The notes below the pieces were generated by a model that saw only the letters and a program-made list of their open reading frames with translations, did not search any database and was not told the origin of the DNA. From the NCBI RefSeq assembly GCF_019042735.1, contig NZ_JAHQCR010000053.1:60741-124740 (forward strand): 64,000 nucleotides of DNA, written 5' to 3'. This stretch comes from Evansella alkalicola (GTDB lineage: Bacteria; Bacillota; Bacilli; Bacillales; Salisediminibacteriaceae). Below are positions 54,953-63,654 of this stretch, in pieces (the stretch's first letter is position 1; the number at the start of each line of letters is the position of its first letter). Both the position numbers and the translations under genes were made by a program.

Positions 54953-54981
54953 ATCTTAACAATATTAGGTGTTGATGACAA
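54953..54981 (-). promoter_or_regulatory. Sigma-A promoter of the HesB-like gene
   Basis: On the minus strand TTGTCA is followed after 17 bases by TAAGAT, within the 76-base gap behind the metal-binding lipoprotein gene. The HesB-like gene can thus be transcribed on its own. Confidence 0.6.
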
Positions 54982-54990
54982 AAAAATTGC

Positions 54991-55905
54991 TTAGTTTGAT
55001 GCAAGACCGTCCACAAATACTTCTACATTATGACGGATCATGTCTATATAAGTTTCTGCTCCTGATCCTTCTTCACCAATAGCGTCTGTAAAAACCTCTC
55101 CAGCAATTTCCACACCACTGTTTTCAGCTACCATTTCCATATATCTTTGATCAACAGTGCTCTCTACAAACACAGCTGGGATACCAGAATCTGAAACTAA
55201 ATCAATGATACGATTGATCTGCTGAGATGTTCCTTCTTCATGGGAATTAATTTCCCAAATCCCTTCTGTTTGAAAACCGTAGTCTTTGCCGAAATACTTA
55301 AAAGCATTCTCACTCACAATGATTACTTTGTGCTCTTCAGGTATAGAATCGATCTGTTCCGTTATCCATGAATCCAGTTCACTTAAATCAGCTAAATAAG
55401 CTTCTGCATTTTCACGGTAAATCTCTTCTCCGTCTGGATCCCTCTCAATCAAATCATTTAACAAATTCTCAACATACATTTCACCATTTTTAGGACTTAA
55501 CCACCCATGTGGATCTGGTTCATCTTCCCCAACAAGAGGAATCTCTTCCACACCTTCTGATAGTTCAACAATTGGTGTATCAGATACGTTAGACACTATT
55601 TTTTCAAGCCATTCTTCTAGACCTAAACCGTTTATATAAAACACATCTGAGTCACTTACACGGGCAAAATTACTCGGTACAGGCTCATATTCGTGTGGTT
55701 CCTCGCCAATTGGAACGATATATTCTACAGATCCACGCTCACCTACCACGTTTTCTATCATATCTGCTAATACTGAAAAGCTCGTAGTAATTGTCAAGCC
55801 ATCTTCCGTGGTAACTTCACTCGTATCTTCGTCATTGGAGCACCCAACAACAAATGTCATTATCACAAAAAACATAAATAATCCTTTTAAACCTTTTAAC
55901 ATCAT
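54991..55905 (-). CDS. Metal ABC transporter substrate-binding lipoprotein (Mn type)
   Basis: A 304-residue cluster A-I binding protein. It has a lipoprotein signal peptide with lipobox FVVGC (Cys22). The four metal ligands are visible: His71 (EEPHEYEP), His133 (DPHGWLSP), Glu199 (VSENAFKYF) and Asp274 (FTDAIG). The His-His-Glu-Asp set is that of manganese or iron binders such as PsaA and MntA, not zinc binders, which have a third His. No permease or ATPase gene lies beside it, so it must serve a transporter encoded elsewhere. The upstream frame to 55971 is excluded because AAAGGGG precedes the chosen ATG. Confidence 0.9.
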   Translation of the reverse strand: MMLKGLKGLFMFFVIMTFVVGCSNDEDTSEVTTEDGLTITTSFSVLADMIENVVGERGSVEYIVPIGEEPHEYEPVPSNFARVSDSDVFYINGLGLEEWLEKIVSNVSDTPIVELSEGVEEIPLVGEDEPDPHGWLSPKNGEMYVENLLNDLIERDPDGEEIYRENAEAYLADLSELDSWITEQIDSIPEEHKVIIVSENAFKYFGKDYGFQTEGIWEINSHEEGTSQQINRIIDLVSDSGIPAVFVESTVDQRYMEMVAENSGVEIAGEVFTDAIGEEGSGAETYIDMIRHNVEVFVDGLASN

Positions 55906-55938
55906 TTTTAATCCCCTTTCACTTGTTAAGTATACAAA

Positions 55939-55977
55939 TGCAATATATGCACATGACCGATTTGTGTGCATATTGCA
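55939..55977. promoter_or_regulatory. Imperfect dyad in the promoter of the metal-binding lipoprotein
   Basis: TGCAAT-AT-ATGCACA faces TGTGCAT-ATTGCA across 11 bases: 13 pairs with one two-base bulge. A TATACT minus-10-like box lies just downstream at 55929-55934 (minus strand). It may be the site of a metal-dependent regulator, although it does not match the MntR or Zur consensus known to me. Confidence 0.5.
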
Positions 55978-56213
55978 AACAAAGTTTCGTAAGAATCATT
56001 TTATTTGTCTAGCTCATAAAAATTGCACTAAGGAAACTTTATATCTAAGTGTATTATACAAATTGTTATTTATGATGTAAAGATAAAAATTAAAGTCATA
56101 AAAACAATTTATCCCTACTATTGAATAATGGCAATCATTTCGAATACCGAAATTTTGTGCTAAAATTAATGAAAGGTTCAGAATACTAAAACGTAAAGGA
56201 AAGGGGTTTACAT

Positions 56214-58199
56214 ATGTCGTCAAAACGTTCACTAACAAAGGAAGATTTAAAAAAAATTAACGTTATTAATGATCCTCATTTATCACCTGATGGTTCTAGA
56301 GTTGCTTATGTTCAGCAATTCATAACAGATGATGATAAATATACATCACACCTCTTTGTCCAAAGCACAAACGAAAGTGAAGGAACAAAATGGACGTATG
56401 GAAATGGAAGAGTTTTTTCACCGCGTTTTTCACCAGACGGGAAGTGGCTTGTTTTCGTAGCAGCGAAAGGAGAACAGGAGAAACCGCAATTACACCTATT
56501 ATCACTAGCTGGAGGAGAGGCTAGGCCATTAACAACATTAAAAAACGGTGCCTCTCAGCCATTTTGGTCTCCTGATAGTCAAAAGATCCTGTTTACAACT
56601 ACTTATCAACAAAATAGTTCACCAACTAAAGGTGACCAATCAAACGATAGTAAAGGAAAGAAATCTGAACCACTTGTTGTGGAACGTCTCAAATATAAAT
56701 CAGATGCATCTGGATTTTTAGACGGTAAAAGGAAACAGCTTGCAATATATGAGCTTTCCTCAGAATCTATCACATATATGACCGATGACGATTATGATCA
56801 TGAACCTTCTGGTTGGTCCCCAGATGGGAAAAAAATAGTGTATTCCGCAAATAAAGCAGAGGATCATGAATTAGTTTCTCACTTATACTTATTGGACATT
56901 GCTACGAAATCATCCGAGAAATTAACCAAAGGTGATGCTATTTTTACAACAGCCGTATTTTCTCCAGATGGTAATACGCTAGCATTCTATGGTCATAAAA
57001 AAGAATTTGCTGGAGCTACACAGATGAAATTATGGACCATGGATTTAAACTCAAAGAAATTGGTATGTCTTACTAATAACTGGGATGTCCACGTGACAGA
57101 TGCTGCAATCGGTGATGTTCGATCTGGTCATACAAACCCTGGTCCAATTTGGTCAAAGGATGGTAGCAAGCTTTATATAACTGCCAGTACACAAGGTAAT
57201 ACAAACTTCTATTCCGTTAGTTTAAATGGACAAATAAACGACTTGTATTCGGGCAAACACCATGTTTACGGTTATCACGTGAATCCCGCTAAAGACCAAG
57301 CAGTTCTCGGAGTTAGTACACCTACTAATCCAGGTGACTTGCATGTCATCAACTTAACAAGTGGTCATACGTTCCCCTTAACAGATGCAAATAAGTGGCT
57401 AGAGGGTATTCATATTCAAGAACCAGAAGAAATCCACTGTAAAACAAATGACGGCTGGGAGGTACATGGTTGGGTCCTTAAGCCACATGGATATGAAGCA
57501 AATAAAAAGTATCCTACTATATTAGAAATTCACGGTGGACCACATGCCATGTATGGAAACACCTTCTTCCATGAACTACAACTCTTCGCAGCGAAAGGAT
57601 ATATAGTCTTATACTCTAATCCACGGGGAAGTCATGGGTATGGACAGACATTTGTAGATGCATGCCGCGGAGATTATGGTGGAAAAGATTATGAAGATCT
57701 CATGGCCTTCCTTGATGCTTCTATCGAAAAACATGATTGTATTGATGTCGAACGACTTGGAGTGACTGGTGGAAGTTATGGTGGATTCATGACAAATTGG
57801 ATTGTATCCCATACAAATCGCTTTAAGGCAGCTGCAACTTTACGTTGTATTTCAAACTGGATTAGTTTTTACGGAGTAAGTGACATAGGTTATTTCTTTA
57901 CAGAATGGGAGATAGGGACAGATTTATTAAAGGATCCAGAAAAACTATGGAACCACTCTCCATTAAAATATGTAAATAACATTGAAACACCATTGCTTAT
58001 CCTTCATGGAGAACGTGATTTTCGATGCCCTGTGGAGCAAGCAGAACAACTATTCGTGGCATTAAAGCATAGGGGAAAAGATACACGGTTTGTACGGTTC
58101 CCAGATTCAAACCACGAACTGTCAAGAAGTGGTCCACCTCATTTACGATTAGCTAGGTTAGAGGAACTAACAAACTGGTTCGATAAATTTCTGAAATAA
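56214..58199 (+). CDS. S9 family peptidase (acylaminoacyl-peptidase-like)
   Basis: A 661-residue prolyl oligopeptidase-family serine peptidase, similar to YuxL of B. subtilis. The N-terminal two thirds are a beta-propeller with TolB/WD40-like blades (repeated LSPDGSRVAY, FSPDGKWLVF, WSPDGKKIVY). The C-terminal alpha/beta hydrolase domain has the triad Ser521 (GGSYGG), Asp602 (GERDFRCP) and His634 (SNHELS). No signal peptide is present; it should act on short peptides in the cytoplasm. A ribosome-binding site GGAAAGGGG precedes the ATG. It stands alone. Confidence 0.93.
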   Translation: MSSKRSLTKEDLKKINVINDPHLSPDGSRVAYVQQFITDDDKYTSHLFVQSTNESEGTKWTYGNGRVFSPRFSPDGKWLVFVAAKGEQEKPQLHLLSLAGGEARPLTTLKNGASQPFWSPDSQKILFTTTYQQNSSPTKGDQSNDSKGKKSEPLVVERLKYKSDASGFLDGKRKQLAIYELSSESITYMTDDDYDHEPSGWSPDGKKIVYSANKAEDHELVSHLYLLDIATKSSEKLTKGDAIFTTAVFSPDGNTLAFYGHKKEFAGATQMKLWTMDLNSKKLVCLTNNWDVHVTDAAIGDVRSGHTNPGPIWSKDGSKLYITASTQGNTNFYSVSLNGQINDLYSGKHHVYGYHVNPAKDQAVLGVSTPTNPGDLHVINLTSGHTFPLTDANKWLEGIHIQEPEEIHCKTNDGWEVHGWVLKPHGYEANKKYPTILEIHGGPHAMYGNTFFHELQLFAAKGYIVLYSNPRGSHGYGQTFVDACRGDYGGKDYEDLMAFLDASIEKHDCIDVERLGVTGGSYGGFMTNWIVSHTNRFKAAATLRCISNWISFYGVSDIGYFFTEWEIGTDLLKDPEKLWNHSPLKYVNNIETPLLILHGERDFRCPVEQAEQLFVALKHRGKDTRFVRFPDSNHELSRSGPPHLRLARLEELTNWFDKFLK

Positions 58200-58224
58200 A
58201 TAAACTTGCAAGTAGTAAAAAAAT

Positions 58225-58254
58225 ACGCTGGGATGTATTTCTACATTCCAGCGT
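58225..58254. terminator. Terminator between S9 peptidase and HPr-like genes
   Basis: ACGCTGG and CCAGCGT enclose inner ATGTA/TACAT pairs around a four-base loop, between two convergent genes. Confidence 0.75.
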
Positions 58255-58310
58255 CCTTTAAATTTACTCATATTTGATATTTGTGGGGATACCCCCTGAT
58301 AATTACTTTA

Positions 58311-58556
58311 TTAACCGAATAAACCTAATTCTGTTACTTCTTTAGTAAACTCTTCACTTTCGCTTTCATTTCCTTCAAAAGATAATTCTACCACATCATC
58401 CGGCTGTAATGATAAAGCTAGTACTCCTAAAAGACTCTTTGCATCCACTACCCAATGATCCTTCTTAATTAAAATGGTGGACGAATACTTACTAGCAGCA
58501 TTGACAAACTTACTTGCGGACTCTGCAAAAATAGGTCTTTGAACTGTTAACTTCAT
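58311..58556 (-). CDS. HPr-like protein lacking the phosphorylatable histidine
   Basis: An 81-residue protein with the HPr fold pattern. Aligned to HPr, the active-site stretch GIHARPA reads PIFAESA here: His15 is replaced by Phe10 and Arg17 by Glu12. The regulatory serine region is kept (VDAKSLLGVLAL, Ser41 equivalent to Ser46). Like Crh it cannot take phosphate from enzyme I, but it could still be a target of HPr kinase. It is not Crh itself, which has Gln at that position. GAGGAGG precedes the ATG. A role in carbon signalling is an inference. Confidence 0.85.
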   Translation of the reverse strand: MKLTVQRPIFAESASKFVNAASKYSSTILIKKDHWVVDAKSLLGVLALSLQPDDVVELSFEGNESESEEFTKEVTELGLFG

Positions 58557-58729
58557 AAAAAAACCTCCTCAACTGAATTAATAAGTTTATTATATGTGTA
58601 ATATCTAACAAATACAATTGTTTCATGAAAATGAAATATTTACATGAAATTTTTTAACAATTTTGGTACGATTAATTGTAATAATAAGTAATTGTATACA
58701 TTTCAGCATTAAAAAAGAAGGTGTTTTCG

Positions 58730-59353
58730 ATGGATATATCAGATATAACTTCCCACTTCCATTCAAGAAAAGCAAAATTACTAGATTATGATACATATTA
58801 TCACTTCTCTTTATTCGTCCCATTAATTGAAAAGGGAGGTGAAATGCATATTTTATTTGAAGTAAGGGCTCAAAACATTAGACAACCAGGTGAAATTTGC
58901 TTTCCAGGCGGCAAAGTTGATGACACAGACCCGTCCCATGAATATGCAGCTGTACGTGAGCTTTCAGAAGAATTAGGAGTAGATCCTTCTAAAGCTAAAA
59001 TAATCAGTGCCTTAGACTATATGGTAACACCATTTAAGTTAATCTTATTCCCATTTTTAGGCGTTATTGATTCAGATGCTGACATTAAAAAAAATGAACA
59101 GGAAGTGAAAGAGATTTTTACTATACCTGTTTCTGAATTAATGAAAATGACTCCTAAGGAACATAAAATATATTTAAACGTACAGCCAGAAGAAGAATTC
59201 CCTTATCACCTCATCCCTAATGGAGAGAATTACAATTGGAGAACTGGAACTGTCATTGAGCAGTTTTACGATTATAACGGTAAGATTATCTGGGGATTAA
59301 CTGCACGAATTTTAACCCACGTTTTAGATGAACTAAAATCTCTAGAAAAGTAA
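58730..59353 (+). CDS. NUDIX hydrolase, CoA pyrophosphatase type
   Basis: A 207-residue NUDIX protein. The box runs GGKVDDTDPSHEYAAVRELS followed by EELGV, with the glutamates that bind metal in place. The preceding RQPGEICFPGGK is the extended motif of the coenzyme A diphosphatase subgroup, so hydrolysis of CoA or its oxidised forms to phosphopantetheine and ADP derivatives is likely. An in-frame GTG three codons before falls within AGAAGGTG; the ATG at 58730 is used. Confidence 0.9.
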   Translation: MDISDITSHFHSRKAKLLDYDTYYHFSLFVPLIEKGGEMHILFEVRAQNIRQPGEICFPGGKVDDTDPSHEYAAVRELSEELGVDPSKAKIISALDYMVTPFKLILFPFLGVIDSDADIKKNEQEVKEIFTIPVSELMKMTPKEHKIYLNVQPEEEFPYHLIPNGENYNWRTGTVIEQFYDYNGKIIWGLTARILTHVLDELKSLEK

Positions 59354-59480
59354 AGAATGAGGCCAAAATTTTGGATTTCACTTTAGTCTTGCCCGTATTA
59401 CACTTCAAGCCTTATAAGTCGGATCTACACTGATTCGATCTCGCCATCCATAAAAGAGTGGACTCACTCGAACCAACGAA

Positions 59481-59830
59481 CGATCAGGTATGAGATTTTG
59501 GTTTTTCTCTTTTTCATACCTGATCAGGCACCGATCTAGTATGAGATTGCCCTTTTTCTATTTTTCATACCTGATCAGGCTTCGATCTGGTATGAGATTT
59601 CTCTTTTTCTACTTTTCATACCTGATCAGGCACCGATCTGGTATGAGATTTCTCTTTTTCTCTTTTTCGTACCTGATCAGCCCTTGATCAGGTATGAGAT
59701 TCGGGATTTTCTCTTTTTCGTACCTGATCAGGCGTCGATCTGATATGAGATTTCACTTTTTCTATTTTTCATACCTGATCAGCCCTTGATCAGGTACGAG
59801 ATTGGGGATTTTCTCTTTTTCGTACGATCC
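59481..59830. repeat. Tandem array of 7 units with an exact 51-bp period
   Basis: Motif GATCNGGTATGAGAT recurs at 59481, 59532, 59583, 59634, 59685, 59736 and 59787, always 51 bases apart. Each unit has a T-rich middle (CTCTTTTTC repeated) and the palindrome CCTGATCAGG or its variant. In two units TACCTGATCA and TGATCAGGTA form a perfect 10-bp hairpin with a five-base loop. Since 51 is a multiple of three, a frame stays open over 65 codons, but it lacks a ribosome-binding site. Confidence 0.93.
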
Positions 59831-59844
59831 TACAACATAGGTTT

Positions 59845-60130
59845 ATTTATGATAAAGGGAGAAGCCTCCCTTATTTAAGAAATCGCACCGAAAATAGTGA
59901 AAATAGACGGAGAAATTCCTGCTAATTACTTGAAAACCATGAAAATTTGATTTCTGAGTATGCTTAATGAGAAAAACTCCCCTTATTTACCCCTATCCTA
60001 GATATATTCTGCAGCTTAAAAGGAAAATCTCCCCTTACTACAAGTCTCCCTTTTGGGCCCGCACGCTAACTCAATTAAGGAGAAACCTTCGTATTTAGTT
60101 TTCTACCTTTAAACGGAAATCGGAAATACT
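59845..60130. repeat. Decayed repeat stretch next to the 51-bp array
   Basis: Imperfect copies of GGAGAAANNCTCCCCTTATTT appear near 59855, 59910, 59969, 60020 and 60082, roughly 50-60 bases apart. It looks like an old tandem array. No gene is visible in 59354-60175. Confidence 0.5.
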
Positions 60131-60175
60131 TACTAGGACACTCCAGCCTCTACTCTTACTTACACTCCAAATCAT

Positions 60176-61681
60176 CTACTCTCTTTCCTTATCTTGTTCT
60201 GGCTCTGTTTTAGGGAGGCTATAAATCAAAATAAAGCTTATTACAGCAAGGATAAATACTCCTATATACACACTATTCAGTGACTGAGTCACTCCTTCTT
60301 GAATGACTATCCGCTCCATATCAGTAAACTGCTCTCTCCCAATAGGATCTAACAGCATGTTAACAACATCTAATGATGGTTCAATATGAAGTCCCTCTTC
60401 ATGATCCATGTTTTCCAAGTATTGCTTCATCCTACTATTTAATATCCCACCTAGCATAGCTACTCCTAGGGCACTTCCCAATAAACGCATAAACATATTA
60501 GAAGCCGTTGCAACACCCCTTAGTCGCCACGAGACAGAACTCTGAATGCTTACAATAAATGTTGTCGTAGAAAAGCCCATACCTGCTCCTAAGAAAAAAG
60601 AGCCTGCCCCAGCCCAAACAGGGTGTTGAACAATGGAAAGTGTAAGAAATATAGTCGCTCCAATAAGCAAGGATATCCCGCCAAACATGGCTGTTTTACG
60701 AGATCCTAAAGAAATGATCCATCTACCAGCAAGGGTGGAAGAAATAGGCCAACCTACACTAACCATCGTTAATGTAAAACCAGCAATAATCGCAGGTTGA
60801 TCTAATACAATTTGCACATAGGTGGGCAGGAAGCTCGATACACCAATTAACATGGCACCTAGTGTTAAGGAGGCTACATTTGCTAGGGCAATCAGTCGGT
60901 GCTGCCATAATGACAGTGACATAACAGGATCCTCCGCTCGTTTTTCCTGCCATATAAATAAGCTAACAGCCATAATCACTATAAATCCTAAGGAAATAAT
61001 TTGTGGAGATGACCATGACCAATACACGCCACCTTGAATTAATATAACCATTAATGCACTTACTGATATAAGTAACAATCCTGAACCAAGATAGTCTATT
61101 TTCTTCTTTTCTTTTTCCACGTCCTCTTGCAAATAAATGATTACTCCGAGCATTGCTAGAATCCCAAATGGAATGTTAACCCAGAAAACCCATTTCCAGT
61201 GTACGAAAGCAACAAATAATCCCCCGAGAACTGGACCAAGTACAGAGGAAATCCCCCACACACTGGCCAAATATCCTTGAATTTTGGCCCGTTCTTCCTT
61301 TGTGTAAATATCACCTACGATAGTAGTTGCGATTGGTTGGACTGCACCTGCTCCAATACCTTGAATAAATCTACTAAGGATAAGAAATTCTATGGAGGCT
61401 GATAAACCACACAAAAATGAACCAAATAAAAAGATAGTAATACCAATAGTAAAGATAACTTTCCTTCCATACATATCAGACAGTTTCCCGTAAATTGGAA
61501 TCATCACTACCTGCATCAATAAATAAGAAGAGAAAACCCAACTAAATAAAGAAAAACCCCCTAAGTCAGATACAATACTTGGCATTGCAGTTGCCACGAT
61601 TGTTGCCTCTACTGCTGCCATGAACATTCCTAGCATGACAGCTGCCAAGACAAAAGGTCTCTTTGTCTGTTTACTTGTCAC
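60176..61681 (-). CDS. MFS multidrug exporter, DHA2 family (14 helices)
   Basis: A 501-residue drug:proton antiporter of the EmrB/QacA type. Fourteen hydrophobic segments can be counted. Motif A-like GKLSDMYGRK follows helix 2, motif C-like LGPVLGGLF lies in helix 5, and an acidic residue is in helix 1 (AAVEATIVATAMP). It starts with GTG behind GGAGAGG. No regulator lies adjacent; the substrate is not predictable. Confidence 0.92.
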   Translation of the reverse strand: MTSKQTKRPFVLAAVMLGMFMAAVEATIVATAMPSIVSDLGGFSLFSWVFSSYLLMQVVMIPIYGKLSDMYGRKVIFTIGITIFLFGSFLCGLSASIEFLILSRFIQGIGAGAVQPIATTIVGDIYTKEERAKIQGYLASVWGISSVLGPVLGGLFVAFVHWKWVFWVNIPFGILAMLGVIIYLQEDVEKEKKKIDYLGSGLLLISVSALMVILIQGGVYWSWSSPQIISLGFIVIMAVSLFIWQEKRAEDPVMSLSLWQHRLIALANVASLTLGAMLIGVSSFLPTYVQIVLDQPAIIAGFTLTMVSVGWPISSTLAGRWIISLGSRKTAMFGGISLLIGATIFLTLSIVQHPVWAGAGSFFLGAGMGFSTTTFIVSIQSSVSWRLRGVATASNMFMRLLGSALGVAMLGGILNSRMKQYLENMDHEEGLHIEPSLDVVNMLLDPIGREQFTDMERIVIQEGVTQSLNSVYIGVFILAVISFILIYSLPKTEPEQDKERE

Positions 61682-61763
61682 ATTACCCTCTCCGCTCTAT
61701 GTATACATTCCAAACATCTATTAAATAATTATACATAATATAACTAGTTTATAGAAATGAAAA

Positions 61764-61792
61764 AAACACACTTCATTGATCAAAGTGTGTTT
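61764..61792 (-). terminator. Terminator of the 61791-62030 gene
   Basis: AAACACACTT and AAGTGTGTTT form a 10-bp stem with a nine-base loop, followed on the minus strand by TTTT. It overlaps the stop codon. Confidence 0.75.
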
Positions 61793-62030
61793 AAAATTCT
61801 TCTTCATTAACAATTTTTTGCGTTCTCATGGCAGCTCGATGAAACCAAACAGCGCCAACTAGCAATACAGCAATTATTCCCACAACTAAACCTTGGTACT
61901 CCGTTGCAATAGAATCTGTAGGTAAAATTAATCCAACCGACAAGAAACCACTTAATGCTATTAATATAAATGCAAACCTTTTTAGGTCAATAACTTTATC
62001 TTTTAAATCCATTAATTCTTTTTCATTCAT
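61791..62030 (-). CDS. Small two-helix membrane protein, YrhC-like
   Basis: A 79-residue protein with a charged N-terminus (MNEKELMDLKDKVIDLKRF), two transmembrane helices (about residues 20-37 and 47-64) and a basic-acidic tail. Size, topology and the KRFAFILIALSGFL start of helix 1 resemble YrhC-family proteins, though the match is only moderate by eye. AGGTG precedes the ATG. It ends at its own terminator, upstream of and in line with the MFS gene. Confidence 0.6.
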   Translation of the reverse strand: MNEKELMDLKDKVIDLKRFAFILIALSGFLSVGLILPTDSIATEYQGLVVGIIAVLLVGAVWFHRAAMRTQKIVNEEEF

Positions 62031-62255
62031 ATGATCACCTCTCCTATTAAATTAAGAGAATTTGAAACTACGAATAGTATTATACCATGCCCCAAGGTAA
62101 GTTTGTGATGGTAATGTATACCACAGCTGTGTCTTATAAGAGGCATCACTTTCACAACATTCCTACTATTTATGATATATTAGGTGTTGAAAAACTATTA
62201 TCATATGGGAGCATTCCTGTAATAAAGAAATTTGAGGTTTGAAACAAAAAGAGCC

Positions 62256-62325
62256 CCTTGGTATGATACGAGGTGTCCGAAGCTGCAGCGCAAGGACCCT
62301 GAATTAGATACCCAAGGAGGACTCA
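62256..62325 (+). ncRNA. Structured leader of the IS110 transposase gene
   Basis: CCTTGGTAT pairs with ATACCCAAGG, inside which GGTGTCC pairs with GGACCC and AGCTGC/GCAGC-like sequence forms the tip. The stem includes the AAGGAGG ribosome-binding site, so it could limit transposase translation. It might instead be part of a left-end guide RNA. Confidence 0.4.
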
Positions 62326-62327
62326 AA

Positions 62328-63611
62328 ATGAATTATACACAAAATCAGAAAATCTCTCAAATTACACCTAAAACTCTTATCATCGGCATTGATGTGGCAA
62401 AGGACAAACACGTTGCACGTGCTCAAGATGATCGAGGATTTGAATTTGGTAAACGCCTTATCTTTGATAATAGTTTTCACGGTTTCGTGACTCTACTAAG
62501 TTGGGCAGAGAGACATATGAAAAGCCATGATAAAAGTGACGTGATTTATGGTGTTGAGCCAACTGGCCACTTCTGGCTAAATCTAGCCTATTTCTTAAAG
62601 GCGCAAAGCATTGATATTGTCCTAGTCAATCCAATGCATGTCAAGAAGAGTAAAGAGCTTGATGATAATTCTCCGACCAAAAATGATACAAAGGACGCGC
62701 GCGTGATCGCGCAGTTAATTAAGGATGGCCGATACTCGGTACCGAATCTCCTAGAAGGCATTTATGCTGAACTAAGAGAAGGCGTCAAATTAAGAGATCA
62801 GCTCATCAAACAACTCATCACGATTGAAGGTCGGATCCAAAATCATATTCAGCGGTACTTCCCTGAATTCTTTAACGTATTTGGTGATTGGGAAGGAAAA
62901 GCGGCTCAATGTACGTTGAAGCTGTTTCCATTTCCGGAAGACATCTCTCAGATGACACCAGAAGAAGTCTTACAAAGTTGGAAGCCCTTTGTCCAAAGAG
63001 GGGTTGGCATTAAACGAGCAACTAAACTCGTGGAAACCGCACAAAAGAGCATTGGCATCACGGTCGGTTTAACCTTTGCCAAGCGTGAAATTCAAAGTCT
63101 TCTTGACCAACACGAACTCTTTAAAACCCAACTCAACGAGTTGGATGAGGAGTTAGAATTGTTGGTTATGACGATTCCTGGTGCCGAAGAAATGATCGCT
63201 ATACCAGGGTTAGGACCCGTGACAGTCGCAACGTTCTTCGCTGAAGTCGGGGATATTAAAAATTACAACCACCCCCAACAACTCGTGAACTTAGCGGGCT
63301 TGTCTTTGAAGGAGCACAGTTCAGGTAAGTATAAAGGGCAGTCGAGGATTTGCAAGAGAGGCCGAAAACGACTACGCAAAGCATTATATTTAGCGATTCG
63401 ACCGCTCGTTGCCCACAATCCAACATTCAAAACCCTGCATCATCATTATACTCATCGCCCTGAACGCCCACTGAAGAAACAGCAGTCATTGATTGCATTG
63501 TGTTGTAAATTACTACGCGTCTTATTTGTGATTGGACAGAAACAATGTCCTTTTGATCCAACGAAATTAACACAAGGATTGTCTAAATCTGAAAGACTTG
63601 AGGTAGCATAA
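62328..63611 (+). CDS. IS110-family transposase (DEDD recombinase)
   Basis: A 427-residue IS110 recombinase. The N-terminal RuvC-like domain has the tetrad Asp22 (GIDVAKD), Glu77 (GVEPTGH), Asp120 and Asp123 (TKNDTKDARV). The C-terminal Transposase_20 domain contains MIAIPGLGPVTVATFFAEVG and LAGLSLKEHSSGKYKGQ, where the catalytic serine is expected. The frame reaches to 62232, but AAGGAGG precedes ATG 62328. Both halves are intact, so it may be active. Such enzymes are guided by an RNA encoded in the element's non-coding end. Confidence 0.93.
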   Translation: MNYTQNQKISQITPKTLIIGIDVAKDKHVARAQDDRGFEFGKRLIFDNSFHGFVTLLSWAERHMKSHDKSDVIYGVEPTGHFWLNLAYFLKAQSIDIVLVNPMHVKKSKELDDNSPTKNDTKDARVIAQLIKDGRYSVPNLLEGIYAELREGVKLRDQLIKQLITIEGRIQNHIQRYFPEFFNVFGDWEGKAAQCTLKLFPFPEDISQMTPEEVLQSWKPFVQRGVGIKRATKLVETAQKSIGITVGLTFAKREIQSLLDQHELFKTQLNELDEELELLVMTIPGAEEMIAIPGLGPVTVATFFAEVGDIKNYNHPQQLVNLAGLSLKEHSSGKYKGQSRICKRGRKRLRKALYLAIRPLVAHNPTFKTLHHHYTHRPERPLKKQQSLIALCCKLLRVLFVIGQKQCPFDPTKLTQGLSKSERLEVA

Positions 63612-63654
63612 TCTAATTTAAAAGCAAAGCAAGAACTATAGTTAATGACAAATA

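Noticed and set aside
59490..59687. 65-codon repetitive frame in the 51-bp array
   Set aside because: It stays open because the period is divisible by three; no ribosome-binding site or promoter is seen. Kept only as a note in the findings.
62232..62327. Longer N-terminus for the IS110 transposase
   Set aside because: It would read through the structured leader and place AAGGAGG inside the gene; the internal ATG matches the family.
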